Assembly: GCA_035771175.1 (NCBI GenBank)
Contig: CM069597.1
Coordinates: forward strand, 48,056,540-48,120,539
DNA length: 64,000 nucleotides
Reading direction: 5' to 3'
DNA from: Paratinospora sagittata
Taxonomy: Eukaryota; Streptophyta; Magnoliopsida; Ranunculales; Menispermaceae
Below, piece by piece: positions 24,803 through 37,148 of this stretch. The stretch's first letter is position 1; each line of letters begins with the position of its first letter. A program made the translations under genes and the position numbers. The notes below the pieces were generated by a model. That model was not told the DNA's origin. It ran no database searches and worked only from the letters and a program-made list of their open reading frames with translations.

Positions 24803-27399
24803 GTTCCCGACAAGCTTCGAAGTTGGATGAAGAAAACTAATTTTTGAATTTTTTTCAACTTAAGCGGGAACAGATTGAATTGGTTAAACTGAATTGCCAT
24901 AAATGCCCTGTCATACAGCGGATATTACCCGCCGAGGTTTCTGGCCCGTAACAATAAAGTGTACGTAGGGCCTGGGTTAGAAATAAGGGGCCAAGCACCA
25001 TTCAAGCCCAAAATCCAAAATTAAACCAATAAATACTGGGCCCGAAGATTACCGAAAGCCCAGTTATGCCTGGCCCGTTTTCCTTCATGTGGGCTTAACA
25101 TGCAATATGAGTGGCCCAAACCCTAAGAAAGAGAGAATTCATTTTATAAGTTATGCGTTAAAAATAAGTGTTAAAAATGTATATGAATAGAGACCCGCAT
25201 AAAAAATAAAAAAAAATAGTAATAAGAAGATTAATTCAAGAATGATTTTCTAACACAATAGTATAAAATGCTAAAAAGAGGTTGACAAATTTCTTGAGGA
25301 AGTTCACAAAAGTGGCTTGGATATTGTTGAATTAAAAATAAAAATAAGAATAATATTATATATATGTTAGTTGTCAACGCTATTTTTTTATGTTTGCACT
25401 TAGCCTTCTTAGGATGTTGGGATATTGTACAATACACGCGTATTACAAAAATATCAAAAGGAGTTGGGCGTCAATGTCATTTTATAACATTTTTCTAAAA
25501 ATAAATAAATTGAAAGAAAAAAAATTGTCATAATTGATGTTATTTTGAAATCTCTATGATACCAAACGACAAATAATAATTTGCATTTAATCACATTTAT
25601 TTTTAGGGGACTGGAAAAGGCAGGAAAATAATATATATATATATAAGTGAAGGCTTACTGTAATCCACCAACTTCATGTTTAACATATGATAACAGGCCG
25701 GTTTGCATTAAAATTAATATTACCTTGAAAGTTGTTCATTAAAAATCTATTAAAATAGCCCCACAATAACTTAATTATTTTTTAGATGAACAAAAAAAAA
25801 AAAAAAACATGCATATATCACGTTATATATATTCATGTAAATACTTTGAAGCAATCATATTGATGAATTTATTTTTATTATTATTTCAATATTTCCTTTT
25901 ATAAAACCTTATTTTATTCTCTAAAAAATTGATATAATTTAACTTTATTACAATTATTTTAACTTTCCAGTACTCCTAGCAGATGACATTAATGATATAT
26001 TTTCTCAAAGAGAAAAAGTGATCTCTAATTTAAGAGACATTAAAAAAGAAGTATTAAAGTATTTAAAAAAAATTATAAAAGAAGTTTTTAATTCTTAATA
26101 TGTACAAGAACAACTTTTACTTTAAAAAAATGAATAAATAAATAAATAAAATAAAAAAATAAACACAAGTAACTTTAAAATACAGATTTGTGAATAAAAC
26201 ATCATTTTCCCCCTTCTAAAGAAGTAATGAGATCATTTTAGCTATTTTTAATATTAACTAATTTTTCACAATAATGATAGAAGATGGATATAATTAAAAA
26301 TATATATATATAGGTGACATTATGTAGTTGATTAGCCTACATCATAAAAATCAAATTCTCCGAGAGGAGAGGTTTCATGTTAGAATGCTCAACTAAAAGT
26401 GGTTAAAAGCATGGCAGGTTTACCTAAACTAATGCAAATTTATTGATTTTAGTTGAGGTTCTTCATCATTCATAAGAGAACAAAAAAAAAATATTAATTT
26501 AATACAAAGAGCCAAGCAAATATTTTACTCAAAGATGATATTAATTAAAATAAATTTATTTTAATTAATGGACGTGTTTCTATTTATTCGTCTTTGTTGA
26601 GAAGGTCAATCCAAATGTCTCTGTAATACTCGAGTTTAGAAGGATTAGTCTCGATTAAAAGAAAATAGAACAAGTCTTAAGTATAGGAAAATGTTAATAA
26701 ATAAATAAAAAAAAGAAAAGAAATGCAACCCTTAATTTAATACAAGAGCCAAGCCAATATTTCTTGAAGAGGATATTAATGGATTATAAGTTCATCCAAG
26801 AGTCACAACCCCTTATTTCTACCCATACACCTTGACCTTAATTACTCTAAAGATTTATTAATAATAAGAGTCTTGTTGAATTTATCAACGTTCATTTAAT
26901 AAACAAATAAAACCTACCCCCTCTTTTCCTTTCCAAAAAAAAAAAAACCATGAAAAAAATAACCAGAATCCCCCACGTGTCCCCACCATGCTATATTCTA
27001 AAATTATAACGAGCTTGTGTCAGCTTTTTAATTAATTCTATCAGAGGAGCTGTTTTTTACAATGTTTGTTATTCACCTTATTCAAAAATAAATAGATTAA
27101 TGGTAATTTTGAAAAGTTGTCATGTTCTATCATTTTTATTTTTTTATAATTTATTTTTAAGAATATGAGAGGTGTCCTCTTTCGCTTTACGGCGAGACTA
27201 ATTATTTTAAAAAAGAATTCGACAAACGTTTACCAGCTTTTCAGCATAACTTTTATAAATATTTTTTATTAGGATTGAGGATAATATAATCTTTTTAATT
27301 AAAAATTACTTTTTAAATTAGCAAATTACAAACATCAATTTGATACTAAAACTATAGGAAGTTTTGAAAAATAGTTGTCAATATAATTTTTTTATTAGC
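24803..27399. other. AT-rich intergenic DNA
   Basis: Promoter side of the unknown gene, then very AT-rich DNA with A/T runs and TA microsatellites (near 25630 and 26300). A lone G-box CACGTG lies at 26974-26979. No coding sequence is recognised. Confidence 0.5.
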
Positions 27400-28165
27400 T
27401 GTAACACCTCGTAAATTTACGTAAATACATACGTTGACATACACGTATATCGAGATGAATACTACACATATTGTATATATAGGAGCTCAATATACGTTTG
27501 TTAATACACGTATTTTATGTATTGGAGCTCACTATATGTTTGTTATATGTTTGTTAATACACGTATTTTATATGTATGAGCTAAATACGCGTGATAATAC
27601 ACGTAGTTTAGACGTATGAGCCAAATATACGTGTGTATGGTGCTTAGTTTGGAGTTGAATTATGTGGATTGAGTGTATAGAAGAAGAAAAATATGAATAA
27701 AGGAAGAAAAATTAAAATAAGATTAAAGTACTGTTCATTTGTTACTATTTAGTGAACAGTACCAAATGAACAGTATTTTGTATGGAATAAAAAAAAAAAC
27801 GAAAGAAAAATCAAATGAAAGAAGGTGCTGGAAGCAGAAGAAGAAGACGGAGAAGAAGGAGAAAAGGAAAAAGGGGAAGCGAGCAATTCGAGCGAAATTT
27901 GGACCGTCGGTAAGTGATTTTTACGTTATATCTTCGTGAAATTACTATCTAAGCTAGATGTAACGATTCTAGTTGATTAATTTTGACTATGGGAGCCGTT
28001 TTACGGTATTTTGACAAATTGGGGTTTTGACCCCAACGTCAATGAAAACCCACTAGGAAGGTAGAAAAACACTTCCTGGACTGTCGGGACTCCAAATCTG
28101 TGGTTAGATTCGATTTTATGTGTTTTGGAGACCGTTTGACAATTTTAATACAATTTACATCTTTC

Positions 28166-28345
28166 GGATGAATAGTGAATAGTGAATAGTGCACAGTGCA
28201 CAGTGAATAGTGAATAGTATACAGTGCACAGAGCACAGTGAACAGTGAATAGTGAATAGTGCACAGTGTACAGTGAATAGTGCACAGTAAATAGTGACAT
28301 TGATCAGTGATGTGAATCGTACTGTGCACAGTGATGTGACCAGTT
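28166..28345 (+). repeat. short-unit minisatellite in the LTR
   Basis: More than fifteen near-copies of an 8-bp AGTGAATA/AGTGCACA-type unit, decaying toward the right (GATGTGAA, CAGTGATG). Confidence 0.85.
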
Positions 28346-28799
28346 ATGTGAACCCAATGAAACCCCGGTTTGAGTTTATAGAAACGAGATAACTGCTTTT
28401 GAGTCCTAAATGGATTTATTAGTAGTGATTTGAAGTGAGTTGAGACATTAAAGATGTAAATAGATTTGAATACATGAAATTAAATCATGGAGTGATTATA
28501 ACAGGTGAAATTAGGTGGATTTAACTTGGAGCTGGACTCGAAGGCGAAGATGATTGGGTTTAAGTTGAATGTGTTGTACTGTGAGTATAGTTTTCCTTGA
28601 TTTGGTTCTTGTATGGCATTGTACGCATATAAACTGTTTGATTGTACGCATGTGATATTATATATAAGACATTGAGTTTTATGGATCATGCAAACTGATT
28701 TTAGCATTGGAGTTTGTAATGATAAGGCTTTGCGATTCCTCATTGTCATTTCGTTAGGTCTGTCCTAACAAGGATTGCGATCCTTGAAATGACTGTTAC

Positions 28800-29100
28800 T
28801 TGGGTAATGAGATGTTGTGGCTACCTTGTAACGGCCATACAAGGGTTAGACTCGCTCTCTTGCCTTGCGGAGGAGGGAGATTGTGCATTGTGTTATTGAA
28901 TTGGGTAATGAGAGGTTGTGTCTACCTTGTAACAGTCTTACAAGGGTTAGACTCGCTCTCTTGCCTTGCGGAGGAGGGAGATTGTGCATTGTGTTTTGAA
29001 ATTGGGTAATGAGAGGCTGTGTCTACCTTGTACGACCATACAAGGTTAGACCCGCTCTCTTGCCTTGCGGAGGAGGGAAATTGTTCATTGTATTATTGAA
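28800..29100 (+). repeat. three tandem 101-bp repeats with internal hairpin
   Basis: Copies start at 28800, 28901 and 29002, each opening TTGGGTAATGAGA and ending near ATTGTGCATTGTGTT. Each contains ACCTTGTA...TACAAGG, a short inverted repeat. Copies differ by few bases, and the third is about 99 bp. Confidence 0.9.
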
Positions 29101-29705
29101 AAGCATGAAATTTATGTTGTTGACATGTATGTTATATTCGTTGAATGATGCATGTGTTGCATAAGTGTTTGAAATGATTTTACATGTCATATTTCTCTAA
29201 ATGTATATAATTGTCATCTCAAGAACTATATTCACTGAGCTGTTGTTTGCTCACCCCATTTCCTCCAATATTTCAGGTATTGAGTCGAAGGAAAAAGGAA
29301 CTTGTCTGGTATGTGTCTGTATGCTTGGAGGAAATAAATTCTATTTACGTTATTTTGATATGTATAATTATCACACACGATATATATGTAATATCACCTA
29401 GATGGGTTGTGTGGTAAGATTATATAATGCTTGGGATGATGAAATGAGATGATCATAGATATTTATCTGGTGAGAATTTAATTTGTGGAATGAATGGAAT
29501 CAATGTGAATGAAATGATCATCTATATATCTGGGATTTGATTTGATGTGTGGTATAGAAAAAAAAATATTATGTACATTTAGGGAAGGTTTGTGAGAGTA
29601 CGTGAAGGCTGACAGTGTATTATCTACTGTATATGAGGATGTACAGTGTATAGTACGCTGTGCCGGTCATGACGTCGGCCTACGTCAGGGGCGTCGTGAC
29701 AATAT

Positions 29706-29717
29706 TGGTATCAGAGA
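29706..29717 (+). other. primer-binding site after the gypsy LTR
   Basis: TGGTATCAGAGA matches the initiator tRNA-Met primer site TGGTATCAGAGC except at the last base. It lies four bases beyond the LTR end at 29701. Confidence 0.8.
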
Positions 29718-31070
29718 CTAAGTTTAAAATTCGTAAAAAGATAAAAGCTTTAATGATATTATGATTGTTTGTATGGGTATACATATGGGTAGCCCTATTA
29801 TGTTGAGCCTAATCCAATATGTTATCTTGACTGAGAAGCACCTGTGTCGGTGAATTCCCGATTTGGAAAAGACCAGTCAAGATTAACAATGAAAATTGCT
29901 GATCACGAAAGGATCAGAAGGCTGAAAGAAAAAGAATTGGATGTAATCCAGTGATAAGAAATTATATAACTTATATATGGCTCGTAACTACCCAATAACA
30001 ACGAGATGCACAACTTATGAGCTTGTGGTAAAATTGTAATGTGAGAAAGACAGAGGCTTGAACCATTGATAGCTCCAGATGTGGGTGCCAATGGTGTGGG
30101 GACTTCTGTAAAAAACCTATATAGTTGAGACTGAAGTAAAAAATAAAATACATATAAGGTCTCAATAATAAGCCAGAGAAAATGAAAAGATATGTGAAAG
30201 TTATGGAAACTTTCGGGAGAAGAGACTCTCCTATATTAACTGGCAATATGATAGTAGATGGAATAAAGAATTTGCTACTATGAGTAGAGACAAGCTTAGA
30301 GAATGATTAAATCTCTGAAAAGTAAGTTAGCTAAGTTTAAACTAACTGATGATAAGAGATGATAGAAAATTTTGGTTAAGGACTCCTGAGATGATTAAGG
30401 CATAAGATTAATTAAAGAAGCTATTTTTGAGGGCTTCCATCATCATGTTGAAATTGATTTAAGGCATGAAAAAAATTATCTTGTTAAAATGTAGTGACAT
30501 GTTGAACCATAAATACCAAGACAGGTATAGTTGATGTTTGGAATAATCACGATGGATACTCTGAGAATGATAAGGATCGAGAATTAATTTTGGGATCCTA
30601 TACGGCAAGTTTGATAATTGTTGGGTTATAAATAGAGGCGCAAGTTGAGAGGCAGCCTATAACTTTCCGGTTACCCAATGCTGTGGTGAAATTGTTAACC
30701 CCAGCAATAGTGAGATAGCTTGCACTGCCGTTAGAAGCTGAGTCATCAACACCAGTTTTCGGTAAAAAGAGAACTAAGTAATGTAAGGAAATGTTGGGGC
30801 AATAATATGAAATTGAAGATAAGTGAAACATTGAGTAAGGATGAGATTTTGGCATTATTTGTGACTCTAATTTTTTTAGTACCAAACCCAATGAGAATGG
30901 GAAAAAGGGAAGTGATGTTAACGAAGTATGAAAACCAAAAGTGGTTTCCATTGTCTAAGCAAGAGTCACAATTGCGTATCTTGTATCTCGACCTATGATT
31001 GTCGCTTATCAATCTGAAAAAAAAAAAAAAAAAAAACAACACGAGATGTGTTAATGTCCAGTTAGTCGAT
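29718..31070 (+). other. non-coding internal remnant next to the gypsy LTR
   Basis: About 1.3 kb with no open reading frame resembling gag or pol. A poly-A run is at 31019-31036. A short minus-strand stretch near 30640-30720 weakly resembles a wall-associated kinase extracellular domain (see findings). Confidence 0.4.
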
Positions 31071-31078
31071 ATAGAATG

Positions 31079-31370
31079 CCATTGGCTCAGTGGTTACTCA
31101 GATTGCGAAATCAAACCTTATGAGGTTGTGAGTTCGAATCTGGGGGAGGCCCTTTACTATTCATGAGGGAATAGTAGGGACAAATGATCCCGGAGGTACT
31201 AGACGCTGCGGCGATGCTGTGTACTGAGATGTGACAATATTTGTGGTACGTAATGGCTGGAGTGCTCCCAAGACCTGCGGGTTGAGGGGTAGAGTACTCA
31301 TCACGTCTTGGTAGAATATGCTGCGGTGCATTCCAGGCGTGACATTAGCACTTTCACCCTAAAAACTTTT
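31079..31370 (+). mobile_element. tRNA-headed SINE-like element
   Basis: A-box TGGCTCAGTGG (31084-31094) and a B-box-like GAGTTCGAATCTG (31130-31142) fit the tRNA promoter consensus and spacing. A GC-richer body follows to about 31360. There is no closed cloverleaf, so a tRNA gene is unlikely. The right end is not clearly defined. Confidence 0.55.
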
Positions 31371-32860
31371 GCAAAAATTATAAGTTATAAGCACAAGTTA
31401 TTTCACACAAGTACAATAATAACTCCCGGGCTACAGCCAAATCTCCTTGAGATATCTTTGGTGAGACGTTGAGTATCTCGAGGAGAATCTCAAATTATAG
31501 AGAGAGGACTATGGTACACCCCGTGTTCGTGTAGGGAGGACTCCAACACCACCACATGAAAGAATAGTTCTTTGGAGCGTCTTAATTTGAAGTATCTGTT
31601 GCGGTTGGAGCAAGAAGAGTAGAAGACCCACTCGCACGCGGCGAATGCTTCACGCATTCAACGGAGCCACGCGGTTTTGAATGCGACGCCAACGACTCCA
31701 AAAGGAAAAGTAAAAGAAATGGGAGATTTAAATAAGATGTATCACTGGACCATCAAAATCGATGAACTCTGTCTATGTCATATCACTTAATCACCGTGTG
31801 CTTCGTTGATGGACCTCTACAAATCACAGTTAACCTTGTTACAAATAATGCAATTGACTGAATTAAAGTGCCACAACTAATCAATTAACTTAAGAAATCT
31901 TTTTATGATTTTAGGCAAATATTTTTCATAAAAATATAGGAAATATATTTGTGTTTAGCTCCCACATTTAGTAAGTTGAACTGATTTTCTTTCTTTATTT
32001 ATTTATAATAAAAAAGAATATAATTTAATAATAATACTTAAAGCCTTAGAAACGATGTGAAAATATAATATAAATACAGTGTTGATCCAACAAGATAGGA
32101 TGATTATGATAATACATGATTGTGTTTTATCATTTTTTTAGAGTATTAGACAAACAATTACAAGTTATCTATTACAATTCAAAGTATCCGGAACCCACAC
32201 GTACGATAACCTCAGCTATACACCCGCATTAAGTAAGCAAGATCGGTCCGAATCTTTGCGAAAAGATACATTTAAAGTATACGTCACATTTGCATACATT
32301 GTATTGTCTCAAATCATATACTGACATATGATACGAGACATCTAAAAGTGTACAAAAGTGAAGTATATTTTAAATGTACATTTTAAATGATCAATGTAGC
32401 ATTACTCTTATTTGAAAAAAAGAGTACTGATTTTTTTTTTCCAAAAACATTTTTGCTAAAAAAAATATTTTTAAGAATCAAAAATTATACTCAAAACTAT
32501 ACTTATTATGATGTGGTGTATGATAAGTGGTGAGTATTTTCTTTTTATATTTTCTCTCTTGATGTAGTGATATGAGATATTGTCATATCAACTTAAGTAT
32601 ATTTTTGTGTATGGTTTTTGGATCGTTTTAGAACTCCCTTTTGCTAAAACAAAGATGAAATTTTGGACAATTAGGGCATATGAGACAAGTGTCAAGCTTA
32701 GAATTCACAAACACCAAAAACTGGTATTCTAGTACAACATACCAAACACCACAACTGGAAATATAAAAGAAAAGAAAAGAAAAAGGAAGGAGCAAAGCAA
32801 GCAAGTTCTCAGCAGCGACGCAAAAGAGGACACACTACTAGCAAAGTTCGGTCTTCTCTG
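31371..32860. other. intergenic DNA upstream of the small conserved gene
   Basis: 31400-31690 is GC-richer than its surroundings and carries no ORF. The rest is AT-rich and should hold the distal promoter of the gene at 33137. Confidence 0.4.
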
Positions 32861-32873
32861 CATATATATATAG
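32861..32873 (+). promoter_or_regulatory. TATA box of the small conserved gene
   Basis: CATATATATATAG, about 265 bases before the ATG at 33137. A pyrimidine-rich leader with a CTT run (about 32978-33002) follows, typical of plant 5' UTRs. Confidence 0.6.
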
Positions 32874-33136
32874 AGATTTCCACACTTCTCAAAACCAAGC
32901 AATTTTTGCCCATTTCATGGGCTCTAACGCTTGGGATGTTTTCTAGCTTCTCAAACATCTCAAATCTCCCTTTCTAATTTCTTCTTCTTCTTCTTCTTCT
33001 TTTCTTATTAAATCATTCTTTTAATTTCCTTGTTGCTCTGTTCTTCAACAAAAACAGAGCAATCAATACATGCATTTATACACACACAATCACATATATT
33101 TTTATATATTATACAAGCAAGAACAGGGGAAGAAAG

Positions 33137-33400
33137 ATGAGTAAGTACATGGAGATGCTAGATCAAGGTGTGAGGATCGTTGCGAGGTTCCATTCGCACT
33201 GTCCTCAAACGGGTCGGATGTATTATCATCCTCCTGCAAACCCAGATGAAAATCACCATCAAAATCATCATGAAACTGCAAATTTTGATGTTTTCAACAA
33301 GTTTATGAGTTCCAGTAATAACAGCGGCTGTAGTTTGCAGGCTTCTTCTGTTGTAGGTGCTGTTGATACTACTGATTTCATTCTTTTCGCTGGCGTTTAA
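33137..33400 (+). CDS. small conserved plant protein, function unknown
   Basis: A single-exon 87-residue protein. The N terminus [18 protein letters not shown] continues into [15 protein letters not shown], a block I recognise from small uncharacterised plant proteins (Arabidopsis At1g15010 and At2g01300 type). The middle is His/Asn-rich (ENHHQNHHE). The C terminus [12 protein letters not shown] is also conserved in kind. There is no signal peptide or membrane segment. A TATA box, a CT-rich leader and a purine-rich context before the ATG (GGGAAGAAAG) support expression. The biochemical role is unknown. The Arabidopsis locus names are from memory and should be confirmed. Confidence 0.8.
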   Translation: MSKYMEMLDQGVRIVARFHSHCPQTGRMYYHPPANPDENHHQNHHETANFDVFNKFMSSSNNSGCSLQASSVVGAVDTTDFILFAGV

Positions 33401-36400
33401 TCAATCGCCGCCCAAATTGTGTTGTCAACAAATGTTACAGAGGGTACCCAAAATTGAATTAATGAGTGAATGAATGAGTGAATGAATGAATACAATTTTT
33501 TTCTTTAATAATTTCTGGATTTCTGTTGTATTTGTGTTTTTGAGGTTCATGGTTTTTATCAATTGTTTCATGGTATTTGTTTCTTGGTCTTTTTGTTTTT
33601 TTTTTTTTTTAAAATCTATTCAATAGATGGGAAAAGCTGTCTTGTTGAGTTTATTTTTCTTTTATTTGCAGCCATTAAATGAATGGTTAGGCCCTGTTTG
33701 GTTGGTGGTTCGTCTAGAATTACCCAAAAAAAAAATGTTTGAATGGATGAATTCGAAAATAGTTTTTAAATAATTTGTTCTGAGAACATCTTATTTTTCA
33801 AAAAAGGAAAAAGCCCAACTAAACATTGAGCATAGAGCGATCGCCATTAGTTTTTATAGTTTCAATCAGTAAAGCTAAGGCCTCGTTGGTTCGCGATTCA
33901 GAAAGTATAAATTATAAAAAAATGTGTTTGGTTGAAAAGATTTCAGAAACAGTTTTATCACTCTCTTTAGTTAAGAAAATGATAAAATAAAAAAACTAAA
34001 TTTTTCTTTAAAATTTTCTTATTTTCGGATCAGGAACCAACCTAAGTTATTTTTTCAGCGACTAAATGTTTATCTCGAACAAAAAAAAAACAGTTTTACT
34101 ATAATTTTTTATTAAAAATTAAAGATTTTTTAAATTGTGTTAAAAATGGGAAGTGAGATCTGGTGGATTTCAAGACAAAAAACAGAAGAGAAACTTCAGA
34201 TTTCACAAGCTTTGTAGATTGATTAGGGTTTAGGCAGAGTTTGAGTTTGTTCTTTGTTGATTTTTTGAAGGAGGGTGGGTAGGTGGAGATTGTTGGATTT
34301 TAGGGTTTTGTGGCAAAGAATATTAAAGGGCACTTGTGATTGATTGTGTGAGAAGAAAAGAACATATCACGGGCGAGATTTTAGGGGTATTAATTTGATT
34401 GATGGGCCATGAAAAGCATGGAAAAAAAGGTAGTATTTGGGGGAGGTTGAATTCCAATAGAAAGTGGAATATTAGTGAGGTGTTATTTGCAGATGATTGG
34501 TTGGCATGTTTTAGGTGGACAGGAGGGCCGGTCTTTGCGGAGATTTATGAATTGGAAAATGTCCAAATTTTGAGGCCTCAATTATATGTCAAAAGGTCAA
34601 TTAAATAATCTCTCCAAGTTGAATTAAAAAAAATTAAAAAAAAATAAAAAATAAAAAATATTTTTTCTTAACGCACCTCTCAATCAAATTAAATACAATA
34701 TGATGGGTTGGGTTGATTTAAGTTTTTGAATTGAGTTGAGGTCAAAAATTTTAATTTAAATGGTTCATATTGGGTCATGTATTGATACCTTTAGAACCTA
34801 ATCTAACTTAACCTGAATCAGACCAAACGTTAACCATTAAGTTTCTTATCCTCTAAAGTCACAAAATCTTAAAACTAATAAAACTTTCAAAGTTTCATAC
34901 TCAAATCACAACCTTTTTAGTCTTCTACACAAACCCTCTCAACCCTTCTTTTTTTTTTTGTTTCTTCTTCATCTTTATTTGTATTTCTTCTTCTTCTTAA
35001 ATCTTTTCTCTTTTTTTATTAGTTCAAGCCATCTCCTAAAAAAAATAAAAATTAAGTTATCTTAATCCGAATGACCAACCCAATCTAAACTTGAACTAGT
35101 TCGGATTGAGATGAAAGGTTAAGAATTAGTTTGATTCGAGTTGGAAGTTTTATTTTTTTTAACCTGAACAATTTAAGTTAGATTGAGTTTTAGCTCGGCC
35201 CAACCTAACTTATTACACTCAATGACAGAAGCAACGAGGACCCTACTCTAGTAAAATATTGAAAAGTATATTTTTTTTTACCGCAAAAGCAGATATCCTG
35301 AACCCTATAAAATGTGTGTTTTGCCAAATTACTAAATTGGTGTGAAAGTGGATATATTTACCTTTTTATTATTCTAAAAGACTAAATTATAATAAAATAA
35401 ATAATGCTGCCAAATAAAAGAAAGAAGCTAACCAGAAAATCTAGAGAAATGGGTATTGATTGATGTTATTGATCTACTTTATATATATATATATATATTA
35501 ATTTTTGGTATATTATAACATTTTACTTGGTAGAATGGTGTGTAATTGTGACTACACTTGACCATGACACAAGGCTTCATCATGATCAAAGTCTAGGTTT
35601 TTTTTTAACACTTTTTGGACAAAAGAAATATATATATATATATATATATATATATGGGAGTGTGCTCTTTGAAAAATCAACTAACTCAAGATATAGGTTG
35701 CATTTCATTTGTAATTTAAAATTAAAAATACAATTGAAGAAGAGAAAATGACTTTTTATCGTTTTTTAAAAATAATAATATTTTTTTTAAAATCTTTTAA
35801 ATTAAATAAGTTTTTGGTGTTTCCGAATTTTGGATATAATTTTTTGTATTCAAAAATTTGAAAATTCAAAAAACGCATCTGATTGGTTGAAACTCAAAAA
35901 TAATTTTTTAAAATTTATAAAGAAAATATATTATTTTCAGAAACGATAAAATATCATTTTTAAAATTTTTATTTTTCGAGTTATATTTTAATTTTTGGAT
36001 TACGATTAAAATGCAATTTAAAAACAGTTTTTAAAAAATAAAATATGATTTTATTGTTAGTTGATTTATAATTTTTAAAAATATGTTTGATATCATATTT
36101 AGAAAATATTTTTAAAATTTATAAAATAAAAAAAACTTGTTTGATTATTTTAATATTTCACTTTATGAATTCCATACAACAAAAAAAAAATTAAAATATT
36201 TTTTTATGTTTTTATTTTTATTTTTAAATACAAAAAATAAAATTTAAAATTGATGCCAATCCCAGGTGATTCTTAGCTTTTTTAAAACCTGAAAAAGTAG
36301 GGTGCAATAACGACCGAAGAACGTGGCGAACGGCTCCGCCTTCAACTTTGAAAAAGATGTTTAGAGACCATTTTGAAAGTGAAAAGTTGTTCTAGAAGTA

Positions 36401-37148
36401 TCGACCTAAACTAGCGGTCAAACTAAACACAACAACAAAATAAAAATCTAGAAAAGAGAAATGACGGCAACTTCTCAATACTTGCACTCTGTTTTAAAAA
36501 TTCTCATTTTCTCACAATGTTTCTCGTGAGAGCGTCCTACGATGCTTAATATTATTATATTATATTGCTTATTCCATTCTCCAATCATATGAATAAGACC
36601 CACGTTTATAGTCCAATAAGAAGCTAATTTGTTATTATTGGGCCATTAGCGCACCTCCAATCTTTTCTAAAGATTTATTAGACAATCATTTTATTATCAC
36701 ATAAAATAAATAAATATTATTTAAATTTAATTAAAATATATATTTTAAATAAAATTATTAAAAAATATTTTTTAATTTAAATGTCTATCAACTAATAATT
36801 TATGTTACATAAAAAATAAATTCTTTAACATTGACACGTAATATTTATTAGTAGGGGTGGCAAGAAATAGTAAGGTAAAAAGGCCAAAAACTTCCATATC
36901 ATTTATGCTCCAATTGTATCTTGTATAACATAAATTACCATCCTATTCAAGTAAAACAACACGAAGGAAAAAGATCAACAACTCAACAAAGGAAACAACA
37001 AAAGGCTCTCAAAATAGTTCAATCCAGCTTCCTCAAATAACTTTCAGAAGAACACTCCAAAGATATCATGAAGCCACCGATCAAATTTACATATTCCATT
37101 CAACTCTTCTTTAGGTTGGTGAAATGGATAATGTAACTAACAATATAT
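33401..37148. other. AT-rich intergenic DNA
   Basis: 3.7 kb with no recognised gene. It contains dinucleotide AT runs (35480-35498, 35629-35655) and stretches reading GCCCTGTTTGGTTGG (33692 on) and GGCCTCGTTGGTTCG (33881 on) that resemble MITE termini. A GGTTGGGTTGA-rich degenerate region lies at about 34700-35215. None has well-defined ends. Confidence 0.45.

Larger units (their letters stand above)
27400..29701 (+). mobile_element. gypsy-type LTR (single copy, 5' LTR)
   Basis: A 2302-bp block starting TGTAACACCTCG and ending GGGGCGTCGTGACA. A tRNA-Met primer-binding site follows four bases later. The TGTAACACC start and CGTGACA end with this primer site are typical of plant Ty3/gypsy LTRs. 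Inside are an octamer-like minisatellite and three 101-bp tandem repeats. No second LTR is found in the window, and no gag or pol follows, so it is a truncated or non-autonomous copy. Confidence 0.7.

Noticed and set aside
24559..24900. 113-codon minus ORF rich in Leu/Phe
   Set aside because: Out of frame with the spliced gene starting at 24802; it reads pyrimidine-rich coding and leader sequence.
28039..28329. 96-codon ORF with CTIH/YSLF repeats
   Set aside because: It is a translation of the 8-bp minisatellite.
28166..28345. CRISPR-like array
   Set aside because: Units are contiguous and short with no unique spacers; the context is a plant LTR.
27400..31070. A complete gypsy element
   Set aside because: Only one LTR and a primer-binding site; no gag, pol or second LTR found.
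31084..31145. Possible tRNA gene
   Set aside because: Promoter boxes only; no closed cloverleaf and a long non-tRNA body follows.
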